Counted from the stretch's first letter, positions 1-5,834 are shown. The stretch is 5,892 bases of DNA from an uncultured Chloroflexota bacterium (GCA_913046025.1 CAJWRP010000162.1:1-5892); one strand, 5' to 3'. The notes: generated from the letters alone by a model not told the origin. Numbers and translations are program-made.

Positions 1-1232
1 GCTACATCGTGGCCATCATCGAAGGGCTCAATCATGTTCTTGCGACGGACCGCTACTGGGTCCATACCGATTTCCTGGGCAAACATATCCACCAGACGCT
101 CAACCACGTAGGTGGCTTCAGGTCGGCCTGCGCCTCTGTAAGCGTCTACTGGAGTGGTGTTGGTAAACACGCCAGTGACTTTACAACGAATATTAGGAAT
201 GTCGTAAGGACCTGACAACACCAAACCGAACAGCAGCGTTGGCACCGCTGGAGCAAAAGTCGAGAGGTAGGCACCCAAATTTGCATAGACGTCACCTTCG
301 ATACTTGTGATGGTGCCGTCGCGCTTGCCTGTTATTTTCCAGTCACCGATATGGTCACGACCGTGAGCGGTGGCCATATAATTTTCCTGGCGCTGCTCAG
401 TCCACTTAACTGCGCGACCCAGATCTTTAGCTATGGCAAAGGAGATCAGCTCTTCTGCGTACAAGAATAGTTTGCAGCCAAATCCGCCGCCAACGTCAGG
501 CGTAATGACACGAATCTGATGCTCGGGGTGGCCTGTAACCAAGGCTAACAGCAGTTTTACCAGGTGAGGAATCTGTGACGAAGTCCATATCGTGATCTGG
601 TTGGTGCCCGAGTTGTAATCGGCAATTACAGCCCTGCCTTCCATGGAATTGGGTATGAGCCGTTGGTTAACGAATCGCTGGCTTATAGTCACTTCTGCTT
701 CGGAAGCAGCCTGCGCCACATCACCACCCGCTACCTCCCACTCGAAGCACTTATTGTTGGCAGCCTCTTCATGGAGTTGTGGCTGGCCACTTTGTACAGC
801 CAGTTCACTATTCACAACAACGGGGAGCACTTCGTACTCTACATCCACCAAGGCAGCGGCATCTGCCGCTATGATGGAGTCGGTGGCTATAACGGCCACG
901 ACAGCCTCGCCAATGCAGCGGACCTTGCCAAGGGCCATGGGAGGGTGAGGCACCTCTACCGTATCAGGTACAACCCATCCGCATGGTACAAGACCTAGCT
1001 TATCTGCCAGTTCCTCTCCAGTGTAGACGGCCACGACACCACTGAGAGCCTTTGCCGCAGAGGTGTCTATGCTCTTGATATTTGCGTGAGCCTCGGGACT
1101 ACGCACAAATGACATGTGGAGCATACCCGCCAACTTAACGTCGTCGACATAAGTGCCTTTGCCCGTTATCAGGCGTGGGTCCTCTCGTCGCTTGATACTG
1201 GATCCAAAAACTGGGGATGAGGTCGTTGTCAT
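1..1232 (-). CDS. Form II CoxL-like molybdopterin-binding large subunit (xanthine dehydrogenase family), partial
   Basis: The start at 1232 (ATG) is followed by 410 open codons to the left edge. Family members are usually about 750-800 residues, so roughly the C-terminal half is outside the window. The start is well supported: AGGAGG lies 5 nt upstream. Residues about 15-135 match the alpha/beta hammerhead domain, opening with the family-typical RREDPRLITGKGTYVDDV. From about 165 the molybdenum cofactor-binding domain begins, with NSMEGR (195-200), GGGFGCK (248-254) and AYRGAGR (364-370). In true CO dehydrogenase (form I) the last motif is AYRCSFR, whose Cys carries copper. AYRGAGR is the form II signature and lacks that Cys, so CO oxidation is doubtful and the substrate cannot be read from sequence. 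The enzyme normally works with a FAD subunit and a 2Fe-2S subunit; neither is encoded here, so they would lie beyond the left edge or elsewhere. Apparently the first gene of its transcript. Confidence 0.93.
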   Translation of the reverse strand, partial: MTTTSSPVFGSSIKRREDPRLITGKGTYVDDVKLAGMLHMSFVRSPEAHANIKSIDTSAAKALSGVVAVYTGEELADKLGLVPCGWVVPDTVEVPHPPMALGKVRCIGEAVVAVIATDSIIAADAAALVDVEYEVLPVVVNSELAVQSGQPQLHEEAANNKCFEWEVAGGDVAQAASEAEVTISQRFVNQRLIPNSMEGRAVIADYNSGTNQITIWTSSQIPHLVKLLLALVTGHPEHQIRVITPDVGGGFGCKLFLYAEELISFAIAKDLGRAVKWTEQRQENYMATAHGRDHIGDWKITGKRDGTITSIEGDVYANLGAYLSTFAPAVPTLLFGLVLSGPYDIPNIRCKVTGVFTNTTPVDAYRGAGRPEATYVVERLVDMFAQEIGMDPVAVRRKNMIEPFDDGHDV

Positions 1233-1237
1233 GGCAT

Positions 1238-1243
1238 CCTCCT
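1238..1243 (-). promoter_or_regulatory. Shine-Dalgarno site of the coxL-like gene
   Basis: On the minus strand this reads AGGAGG, 5 nt before the ATG at 1232. It fixes that start codon for the coxL-like gene. Confidence 0.85.
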
Positions 1244-1501
1244 GGTGATGGCTAGGGCTTGTATTAAGTGGTGTGTCTCACAATCGAGATGCACGCGGTG
1301 GTAATGCGCGAAATGTGGCTGTTAATGTACTCTAAATAAGGCGAAAAAGGCAAGTAGGGGCGTATTGGGCTGAGAATGTATGCAATTCAGGTCTTGTTGC
1401 CTGTCAGTGATGGACTTTTGCGGGCGATTGTGACCCAGTGTTGAGGCGTAAACGCCATATGGTCATTGATTTTCGAGAACAGTCTGTGAATTTTAAAGCG
1501 A

Positions 1502-1541
1502 CAGACTTGTCTAATATGTCTCGGCATGTCTGAACATTCTG
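1502..1541. promoter_or_regulatory. Cluster of phased TGTCT direct repeats, possible operator
   Basis: TGTCT occurs at 1508-1512, 1517-1521 and 1527-1531, spaced 9 and 10 bp apart, with a degenerate ATTCT at 1536-1540. The outer part also forms an imperfect inverted repeat, CAGACTTG (1502-1509) with CATGTCTG (1525-1532), 7 of 8 matching. Direct half-sites at about one helical turn are the usual DNA target layout of OmpR/PhoB-type regulators, and one is encoded about 200 bp away. The cluster is about 280 bp upstream of the coxL-like start, which is far for direct control. Regulatory function is inference. Confidence 0.3.
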
Positions 1542-1559
1542 ACGAGAATGATCGCCCAG

Positions 1560-1710
1560 TATATTGCTCAGCGATAACGTCTTGCAGAATGCAAAACCGA
1601 GTTCTAAGTCAGATCAGATATGGCTTGGGATTCAGCTGGTGTCGTTTGGCCGCCTCAATCAAGGCAGCGAACCGGGCGAAGCTTCCCAGCACTGCATGGT
1701 ATAGCTGAAC
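1560..1710 (-). pseudogene. Possible remnant of an IS66-type transposase C-terminus
   Basis: Read on the minus strand, codons from about 1710 to 1612 give a stretch containing FARFAALIEAAKRHQLNPKPYL, followed by an in-frame TGA at 1609-1611. In the same frame after that stop comes LRTRF and, further on, DVIAEQ. This follows the pattern of IS66 transposase C-termini as I remember it: a LIETAK-type helix, then N-x-L-x-P-x-x-YL, then L-TR and a late V-x-E. No start codon, upstream transposase domain or terminal inverted repeats are visible, so at most a short decayed relic remains. The match is from memory of the family and could be chance; a profile search would settle it. Confidence 0.35.
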
Positions 1711-1740
1711 ATAAGGAGTCACAACGGCGAAACGGCTTGC

Positions 1741-2103
1741 TCAACAGCGCAAGTAATTAGACGTGGACTCCAGCTGGGGCACAAGAAGAGGTGCGGGTGA
1801 TAGACCGCCTACGTCGAACCGGTATTCGAAACCTCTGAAGTGCACGTTGCACTTGGGTGGATTGTCACCAACATCCTTTCGCAGCCGAGCGATGTGCCAG
1901 CGCACCAGACCCAGGTCATAGTCCTCACCCTGCCATGCGAGGCGCATGATCTCGTATGCACTTAAAGGGCGTCCGGCGTTTTCAATCAACTGGCCGAGGA
2001 TGCGGAATCGAATAACGGATACCTGTATCTCCTCCTCATCAACCCAAATACGGCAGGACCGAAAATCCATGATGAAGCCATCATCACAATACAAACCATT
2101 CAC
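1741..2103 (-). CDS. Single-domain OmpR/PhoB-type winged-helix transcriptional regulator
   Basis: A 120-residue protein made almost entirely of an OmpR/PhoB C-terminal DNA-binding domain. Residues 10-30 form the N-terminal beta region. RFRILGQLIENAGRPLSAYEIMRLAW (32-57) matches the first helices of the fold. DYDLGLVRWHIARLRKDVGD (61-80) matches the recognition helix, and VHFRGFEYRF (87-96) the wing, equivalent to TVRGVGYRF in classical members. A short, uncharacterised tail of about 24 residues follows. There is no receiver domain, no phospho-acceptor Asp region and no membrane segment, so if functional it would bind DNA without direct phosphorelay control, or depend on a partner. The start is a GTG at 2103; an in-frame stop lies at 2122-2124 and the upstream ribosome binding site is weak (G-rich). 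ATG at codon 12 is an alternative, but it would remove part of the first strand. The target is unknown; the coxL-like gene downstream on the same strand is a reasonable guess. Confidence 0.8.
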   Translation of the reverse strand: MNGLYCDDGFIMDFRSCRIWVDEEEIQVSVIRFRILGQLIENAGRPLSAYEIMRLAWQGEDYDLGLVRWHIARLRKDVGDNPPKCNVHFRGFEYRFDVGGLSPAPLLVPQLESTSNYLRC

Positions 2104-2270
2104 CCACCCCCGAAGGCTTATTCATAGCATCAAGTTTAAACGGTAGGGAATGCCCTTAATGCCATTAATAAGCATAACGGCAGAAGTATTACTGGTCCAT
2201 CACTTAGACTTTAATTAATCACAATATATTCAATAGCAGGAACTTGAACTCTCACATATCTAGAAGCCCC
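2104..2270. other. AT-rich leader upstream of the winged-helix regulator gene
   Basis: This gap separates the regulator start from the terminator of the garR unit. It is clearly AT-richer than the surrounding genes and should hold the regulator's promoter, but I see no convincing -35/-10 pair. Its clearest feature is the nested palindrome at 2150-2175. Confidence 0.5.
2150..2175. promoter_or_regulatory. Nested palindrome, candidate operator of the winged-helix regulator
   Basis: A perfect 13-bp palindrome, TTAATGCCATTAA (2156-2168, central base 2162), is flanked by ATGC (2150-2153) and GCAT (2172-2175), which are also inverted about nearly the same centre. AATGCC also occurs twice as a direct repeat here. 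The site lies about 50 bp upstream of the regulator start. A one-base loop is too small for an RNA hairpin, so a dimeric protein-binding site is more likely. Role inferred from position and symmetry only. Confidence 0.4.
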
Positions 2271-2308
2271 AAAAAAAAGTCGGGATGGCCTTCCAGCCAC
2301 CCCGACTT
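2271..2308 (-). terminator. Intrinsic terminator of garR
   Basis: On the minus strand the RNA folds as GUCGGGGUGGC, loop UGGAAG, GCCAUCCCGAC: an 11-bp stem with one G-U pair (2279-2289 with 2296-2306), extended by A-U pairs. It is followed at once by a run of eight U (2271-2278). It sits 54 nt downstream of the garR stop codon. There is no U-run in the opposite orientation, so it acts for the minus strand only and insulates the winged-helix gene from garR transcription. Confidence 0.93.
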
Positions 2309-2362
2309 GTCAAACTCGTTCCCTTTATATCAATTAGGACTTGCTACAACCCATCGAAAAAA

Positions 2363-3250
2363 CTACTGCCCGCTGACCTTGGTCTGAGCCATGTCCTCGA
2401 TGAAGTTGGCAATTGCCGAGTGATCTAATTCGCCCTTGCCCTCGTTCATCAGTGAACCGATGACCTGCTGAACCATCGATGTGAACGGCAGCGGAACGCC
2501 TAGCTCTCGGGCCGTCTGCAGCGCGTTGTTCAGGTCCTTCTGGTGCAGCTTGATGCGGAAGCCTGGGTTGAAATTGCCCTCGATCATCATGGGAGCTTTG
2601 GCGTTCAGCACAGTGCTACCGGCCAATCCGCCCTTGATGGCATTGAACACTACTTCGGGATCTAGCCCAGCCTTTCGGGAAAGCACCATCGCCTCACTCA
2701 CAGCAGCGATGTTCAGCGCAACGATGATCTGGTTGGCCAGCTTTGTTGTGTTGCCCGCGCCGTAACCTCCGCAGTAAGTCGCACTGCCCAGAACGTCGAA
2801 GGTATCAGCAAACTTGCTGAACACGTCCTTCTTGCCGCCAACCATAATGGCCAGCGTTCCGGCGATAGCTCCAGGCTCGCCACCACTGACGGGGGCGTCC
2901 AGAAAACCAACGCTAGCTGCATCACAGGCCGCACCGATTTTCTGCGACGACGCTGGCGCAATGGAGCTCATGTCGATTACCACCGAGCCAGAGGCTGCAC
3001 CTTCCAGTACGCCGTTTGGACCCATGATCGCCGCCTCGGCGTCGGGTCCGTCAGGAACCATTGTAATTATCAGGCTATTGTTCTCGGCCACTTCCTTAGA
3101 GGACGAGGCCACTTTGGCCCCCTCGGTGGCCATCTCCTCCACGGCGGTGCCGACAATGTCATATACGGTCACCGTGTTGCCAGCCTTCATCAGGTTACGG
3201 ACCATTGGTCGTCCCATGATGCCCAGGCCTATGAATCCTATATCAGCCAT
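2363..3250 (-). CDS. garR: 2-hydroxy-3-oxopropionate (tartronate semialdehyde) reductase, GarR type
   Basis: A complete 295-residue cytosolic NAD(P)H-dependent dehydrogenase of the beta-hydroxyacid dehydrogenase family, of normal length. The N-terminal Rossmann domain opens with the dinucleotide-binding GFIGLGIMGRPM (5-16). IDMSSIAP (92-99) and LDAPVSGGEPGAIAGTL (117-133) are the substrate-side motifs. GAGNTTKLANQ (164-174) carries the catalytic Lys170, and KDLNNAL (238-244) supplies the conserved Lys238/Asp239 region. The motifs IDMSSIAP, VALNIAAVSEA and GGLAGSTVLNAKAPM fit E. coli GarR/GlxR, which reduce tartronate semialdehyde to glycerate, better than 3-hydroxyisobutyrate dehydrogenases. 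The paralogue function remains possible and the exact substrate is inferred. The ATG at 3250 has AAAGGAG 7 nt upstream. The gene is monocistronic, between its own promoter and a strong terminator. Confidence 0.93.
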   Translation of the reverse strand: MADIGFIGLGIMGRPMVRNLMKAGNTVTVYDIVGTAVEEMATEGAKVASSSKEVAENNSLIITMVPDGPDAEAAIMGPNGVLEGAASGSVVIDMSSIAPASSQKIGAACDAASVGFLDAPVSGGEPGAIAGTLAIMVGGKKDVFSKFADTFDVLGSATYCGGYGAGNTTKLANQIIVALNIAAVSEAMVLSRKAGLDPEVVFNAIKGGLAGSTVLNAKAPMMIEGNFNPGFRIKLHQKDLNNALQTARELGVPLPFTSMVQQVIGSLMNEGKGELDHSAIANFIEDMAQTKVSGQ

Positions 3251-3257
3251 TCGATTG

Positions 3258-3264
3258 CTCCTTT
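3258..3264 (-). promoter_or_regulatory. Shine-Dalgarno site of garR
   Basis: Minus-strand AAAGGAG, 7 nt before the ATG at 3250; it confirms the garR start. Confidence 0.85.
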
Positions 3265-3336
3265 CAGTTCCCGGCCTAAAATCGTTGGATGCACCGGGAG
3301 ATAAAGCCGTTTATCGCTGGGTAAAATACGGTTCAC

Positions 3337-3366
3337 ATTATCGTTGTTCGGTAAGCGGCGGGTCAA
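3337..3366 (-). promoter_or_regulatory. Sigma70-type promoter of garR
   Basis: On the minus strand, TTGACC (3361-3366) and GATAAT (3337-3342) are separated by 18 bp; each matches five of six consensus bases. The predicted start is near 3330, giving a leader of about 80 nt. Within the leader, TCCCGG (3269-3274) and CCGGGA (3294-3299) could pair, but the stem is short with a long loop. Confidence 0.55.
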
Positions 3367-3375
3367 GGGCAGGGA

Positions 3376-3404
3376 TTGACGGCTCCCATGGTCAAGGCTA
3401 CCAT
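3376..3404 (+). promoter_or_regulatory. Sigma70-type promoter of the 106-residue gene
   Basis: TTGACG (3376-3381) and TACCAT (3399-3404) are spaced exactly 17 bp, matching five and four of six consensus bases. The predicted start is near 3411, about 47 nt before the ATG at 3458. Its -35 is only 9 bp from the -35 of the garR promoter, so the two promoters stand back to back and could be co-regulated. Confidence 0.45.
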
Positions 3405-3421
3405 TGGCAACATCCCAATGG
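3401..3421. promoter_or_regulatory. Inverted repeat over the plus-strand promoter, candidate operator
   Basis: Perfect 7-bp arms CCATTGG (3401-3407) and CCAATGG (3415-3421) flank a 7-bp centre. The repeat overlaps the -10 element and the predicted start site, a classic repressor position. An mRNA hairpin is less likely, because only part of the repeat would be transcribed from that start. No matching regulator gene is identifiable. Confidence 0.45.
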
Positions 3422-3446
3422 TTTGAACTCAACTTCTTAGGTCTGC

Positions 3447-3452
3447 AGAGGA
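3447..3452 (+). promoter_or_regulatory. Shine-Dalgarno site deciding the start of the 106-residue gene
   Basis: AGAGGA, 5 nt before the ATG at 3458. It supports this start over the in-frame ATG 54 nt upstream. Confidence 0.7.
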
Positions 3453-3457
3453 ATTAT

Positions 3458-3778
3458 ATGAGCAACGGCGAAGTGACGTGGCCCCGCGTACAGCAAATCC
3501 TGGCGGGCATCATGAACAGGTGGGAGGCCCGTTCAGGCAGAAAAGGCCTGCCGGGTATTCACGACTACTACTGGGACACGCCGGAAGCTCTGGCTAACGA
3601 TTCTTCTATGGGAACCAAGTTCATAGAACCAGGTCTTCCAGGCAAGGAGACTGCATTAGTGATCTCCCTGAGAGAGGGTTTCGGCAGCATTCCCAAGATG
3701 CCCATGGGCGGTCCCTTTGTGAAGGAGGATGAAGCCATGGAGGTTGAGCGCTGGATAGACGCAGGCATGCCGGGATAG
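3458..3778 (+). CDS. Uncharacterised 106-residue protein, haem-less cytochrome-c-like domain
   Basis: I do not recognise a named family. The ATG at 3458 is chosen because AGAGGA lies 5 nt upstream; an in-frame ATG at 3404 lies within the promoter and has no such site. The N-terminal part (about 7-45) is helical-looking and Trp/Tyr-rich: WPRVQQILAGIM, then GIHDYYWDTPEAL. The C-terminal part (about 52-106) has the layout of small c-type cytochrome domains: TALVISL, a Met-Pro motif (PKMPMGGP, 79-86), then an acidic helix ending in WIDAGMPG (99-106), like the MPP...WIDAGAP ending of planctomycete-type cytochromes. However, there is no CxxCH motif, no cysteine at all, and no signal peptide, so it cannot bind haem c in the usual way and is probably cytoplasmic. 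It is divergent from garR with a shared promoter region, so a functional link is possible. The cytochrome resemblance is tentative. Confidence 0.75.
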   Translation: MSNGEVTWPRVQQILAGIMNRWEARSGRKGLPGIHDYYWDTPEALANDSSMGTKFIEPGLPGKETALVISLREGFGSIPKMPMGGPFVKEDEAMEVERWIDAGMPG

Positions 3779-3934
3779 GGTCATTAGGTGTTAGTTATTA
3801 GTATGTCTTGAATAACCGGCTGACCACACCTCCAAAAGAAGGGATTGGTAGCTATTCCAATACGGTTGGAACAGGCCTCTGGTTTATTAAGCTGAAATAA
3901 ATGCAAACCTTGGCATCTAGAAAACCAAAGCTCA

Positions 3935-4497
3935 TTATATAAAACTGGGTCCGCCGCCTTTGTCGCTTTCGCTGCCCCCACCCTTGAAGCGCTTCTTGAC
4001 GTTCAGGGAGCCGTCGTGTACCTGGCCGGGATTGCCAGAGTCGTTTTCGAGCCGCGTCAGGTCAATGTGGATCGCTCTGGCGCCCTGCTTGTTAGTCGTC
4101 ATGTCAGCGTGTTTAATGTGAGGCCACTCAGGCTACCCTGCAAGGCCTGGGCTAGGTCTGCGCTTATAATTTTTACATCTGAAGTCGAGATATACTCAAT
4201 TTGCGTTATGCCAAACTCTGGAGAGATAACAACTCAATCAGTCGTAGCGACCGCAGGATCACTTAGCGATGTTGTCATCTCGAAACCCGCGATACCGTTG
4301 GGAACGCTATCCAACACTATCGGTGCGTCTACAGGGTGACCAATGCCAGTCGCGATGCTTGCCGCCGATAAGCTGGACACAGCAGCCTCTACCCTGGAAA
4401 CGAATGGCGACCAAAATTGGGGCACGACCACTGCTGCCAGAAGCGGCACAGCGGTCAACAATATGGAGCGTTTTACAGCCCTCATATGGAATATCAT
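3935..4497 (-). pseudogene. Exported cohesin-like domain protein, broken by a stop and a frameshift
   Basis: The ATG at 4497 has GAGGTG 8 nt upstream. Residues 1-39 form a good signal peptide: basic MRAVKR, hydrophobic core LLTAVPLLAAVVV, possible cleavage after VEA. From about 55 the sequence PIVLDSVPNGIAGFEMTTSLSDPAVAT resembles the first strands of cohesin-like domains found on archaeal and some bacterial surface proteins. TGA at 4234-4236 ends this frame after 87 codons, but the same frame continues sensibly (VVISPEFGITQIEYISTS, then SADLAQALQGSLSGLTLNTLT). A shift near 4101/4102 then moves to another frame reading TTNKQGARAIHIDLTRLEND, DGSLNV and a Gly-rich KGGGSES tail, ending at TAA 3935-3937. 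The pieces run in the order expected of a single domain, so this is one damaged gene rather than three. No slippery heptamer is present at the shift. The domain name is from memory of the pattern and needs a profile check. Confidence 0.7.
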
Positions 4498-4505
4498 CCG
4501 GTCAT

Positions 4506-4511
4506 CACCTC
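4506..4511 (-). promoter_or_regulatory. Shine-Dalgarno site of the cohesin-like gene
   Basis: Minus-strand GAGGTG, 8 nt before the ATG at 4497. It supports that start over the in-frame ATG four codons later (4485). Confidence 0.6.
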
Positions 4512-4677
4512 ATCACAAACTACCGCACCAACCCCTTTGAGTCTTTTGGTGAAGAGGTTGAACAGTAATTACATTATGCGGATAAACTGGTTGGGCGGGC
4601 GTTAGGCAACCGTGTGACTCTGGCGAGATTAAGACATGCGTCAGGTGGTCGTATGGCGGGGAGGGTGCGGGTTAAAG

Positions 4678-5297
4678 CTATTTAGGGTTAGACCGGTACA
4701 TTGTAGAGATAGTGTGACCTGCCAAGGCATCGCGACCCAAAACTTCGTACCCGAAATGCTCATAAATAGCGACGTTGACGTTGGTGTCCGTATTCAGGGC
4801 CACTCCCATAGAAGTCGGGTGGTAAGCAGAGACCTCGTATAGCCAGTCCAATAACATTCGTGCGAACCCTCGCCCTTGCGCCCCTGGGAGCACGCCCACC
4901 ATGCGCAAAAAGAAATGGGGCTCCTCCGGTCTATGCTGGTCCGGTAGTACTGCATAAGTCCCAAGCCGTTTCACCGAGTCTGGCCCGCGGACACGGTGGA
5001 AGGCCTGGTAGCAGTCAGCCAGTGACTGGGACCAATCGGCAGTGCCGGGCTCGTCGATGCCGGCGATAGCAAGCAACTCAACATCACTCTCAACCCCCAT
5101 AAGAGGCCATTCAAAGCCGAATCGCACTCGACATGAAAAACGAAACAAAGCTCCTGAATACAAGGGTCGTCACCCGCTGTAATGTCTTCAAAAATATAGT
5201 TCAACACCAGATCGTTCTGAAACGCTGCTGCCAATACAGCGACTGCCTCGTCCTCTTGCTCTCGCCGAAGCCTGACTAATTTTCCGGTGCTGTTCAT
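4678..5297 (-). pseudogene. GNAT-family N-acetyltransferase, frameshifted
   Basis: Two overlapping frames together make one protein of about 205 residues, normal for this family. From ATG 5297 the first frame gives LVRLRREQEDEAVAVLAAAFQND, the usual GNAT N-terminal strand and first helix, up to DPCIQEL. The second frame continues with FRFSCRVRFGFEWPLMG and runs to TAG at 4678-4680. The shift is at about 5146-5150 and fits one lost base or two gained bases. In the joined protein the acetyl-CoA-binding motif A is VGVLPGAQGRGFARMLLDW (133-151), with the Q-x-x-G-x-A loop at 140-145; motif B is NVAIYEHFGYEVLGRD (174-189). The substrate is unknown. The first frame is open further upstream (ATG at 5408, with GGAG close by), but that extension is not GNAT-like. 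No ribosome binding site is seen before 5297, so the start is uncertain. It may be real decay or a sequencing error. Confidence 0.8.
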
Positions 5298-5449
5298 GGT
5301 CGAAGCATAAGTGCCGTCGTCTACCCCGTCAACGAAGATTGGCCAGAGCCGGTCTGCCCCAAGTTTAACGGCCACCTGTGTGCCCAATCCCCGCCGTCGT
5401 GGTATCATCTTCTCCGACAAAACGGCGATTAATAAAGCAGAAAAAGTCT

Positions 5450-5455
5450 AGGAGG
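5450..5455 (+). promoter_or_regulatory. Shine-Dalgarno site of the RraA-like gene
   Basis: AGGAGG, 5 nt before the ATG at 5461. It shows that this 5' end derives from a real expressed gene even though the rest is missing. Confidence 0.85.
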
Positions 5456-5793
5456 ACCACATGGCAGAACTCACAGCGGAGCAGTTGGAGACCCTTCGAC
5501 AGATACCGTCTCCCTCCATTGCCAACGCCATAGAAACTTTCGATATTATGCCCCGGACCGACGGCTTCATGCTGCCGCCGTGGCAACTCAACTGCGTGAT
5601 GTACGCGCTGCTAGCGGTTATGGCGCAGTCGGCGGCTCAGTTAGGCATCGCGAGCGACCCGCTGTTCACGCTCAACCCCCCTTTGATGACGTACCGCCAG
5701 CTGGGCGCCATGGTGCTTCGCGTGCGCGACTCGCCCGCCGGTGCACTTCGGCTGCTCCGCGCCCAGATCGATGGGTGGGAGGTGCGCCCCCCA

Positions 5794-5815
5794 CAGCCAC
5801 CGCGCAGCCACCGCG
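5794..5815. repeat. Perfect tandem duplication of an 11-mer
   Basis: CAGCCACCGCG occurs twice without gap, at 5794-5804 and 5805-5815. Eleven is not a multiple of three, so the duplication shifts any reading frame through it. This suggests coding function, if any, ends before it. Confidence 0.9.
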
Positions 5816-5834
5816 CTAGGTCACCTGTGCCGCT

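Larger units (their letters stand above)
1233..1740. other. 508-bp non-coding gap upstream of the coxL-like gene
   Basis: No convincing intact gene is present on either strand. The gap holds the ribosome binding site of the coxL-like gene, a TGTCT repeat cluster (1508-1531) and a probable transposase remnant (about 1560-1710, minus). Only a weak promoter candidate for the coxL-like gene was seen on the minus strand: TTGCCT, an 18-nt spacer, then TACATT at about 1325-1354. I see no terminator behind the upstream winged-helix gene, so readthrough from it into the coxL-like gene is possible. The 60-codon plus-strand frame at 1526-1708 has no ribosome binding site and overlaps the remnant. Confidence 0.6.

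Noticed and set aside
643..998. Plus-strand open frames of about 100 codons within the coxL-like gene
   Set aside because: They are antisense to a clear, motif-bearing gene, have low-complexity Ser/Thr/Ala composition and lack ribosome binding sites.
1526..1708. 60-codon plus-strand open frame
   Set aside because: No Shine-Dalgarno site, no recognisable domain, and it lies antisense to the probable transposase remnant.
2084..2125. 13-residue leader peptide (MNKPSGVGEWFVL) overlapping the regulator start on the minus strand
   Set aside because: It begins with ATG and ends inside the regulator gene, but has no ribosome binding site and no attenuator-like hairpins or codon runs.
3238..3432. 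64-codon minus-strand open frame in the garR leader
   Set aside because: It overlaps the garR start and both promoters, and shows no domain or start signal.
2814..3440. 208-codon plus-strand open frame opposite garR
   Set aside because: Antisense shadow of a well-supported gene; it also runs through the divergent promoter region.
3784..3981. 65-codon minus-strand open frame
   Set aside because: It overlaps the tail of the cohesin-like pseudogene in another frame and has no recognisable motif or ribosome binding site. A degenerate C-terminal extension is possible but cannot be supported.
4095..4110. Programmed -1 frameshift in the cohesin-like gene
   Set aside because: No X-XXY-YYZ slippery sequence or downstream structure is seen, and an upstream in-frame TGA would block translation anyway.
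4016..4339. 107-codon plus-strand open frame
   Set aside because: Antisense to the cohesin-like gene, whose signal peptide and domain pattern are convincing; no start signal.
5298..5408. N-terminal extension of the GNAT frame (MIPRRRGLGTQVAVKLGAD...)
   Set aside because: It is open and has GGAG nearby, but does not fit the GNAT family and would make the protein unusually long. A resemblance to the C-terminus of MlrC-type proteins was considered but is too weak to claim.
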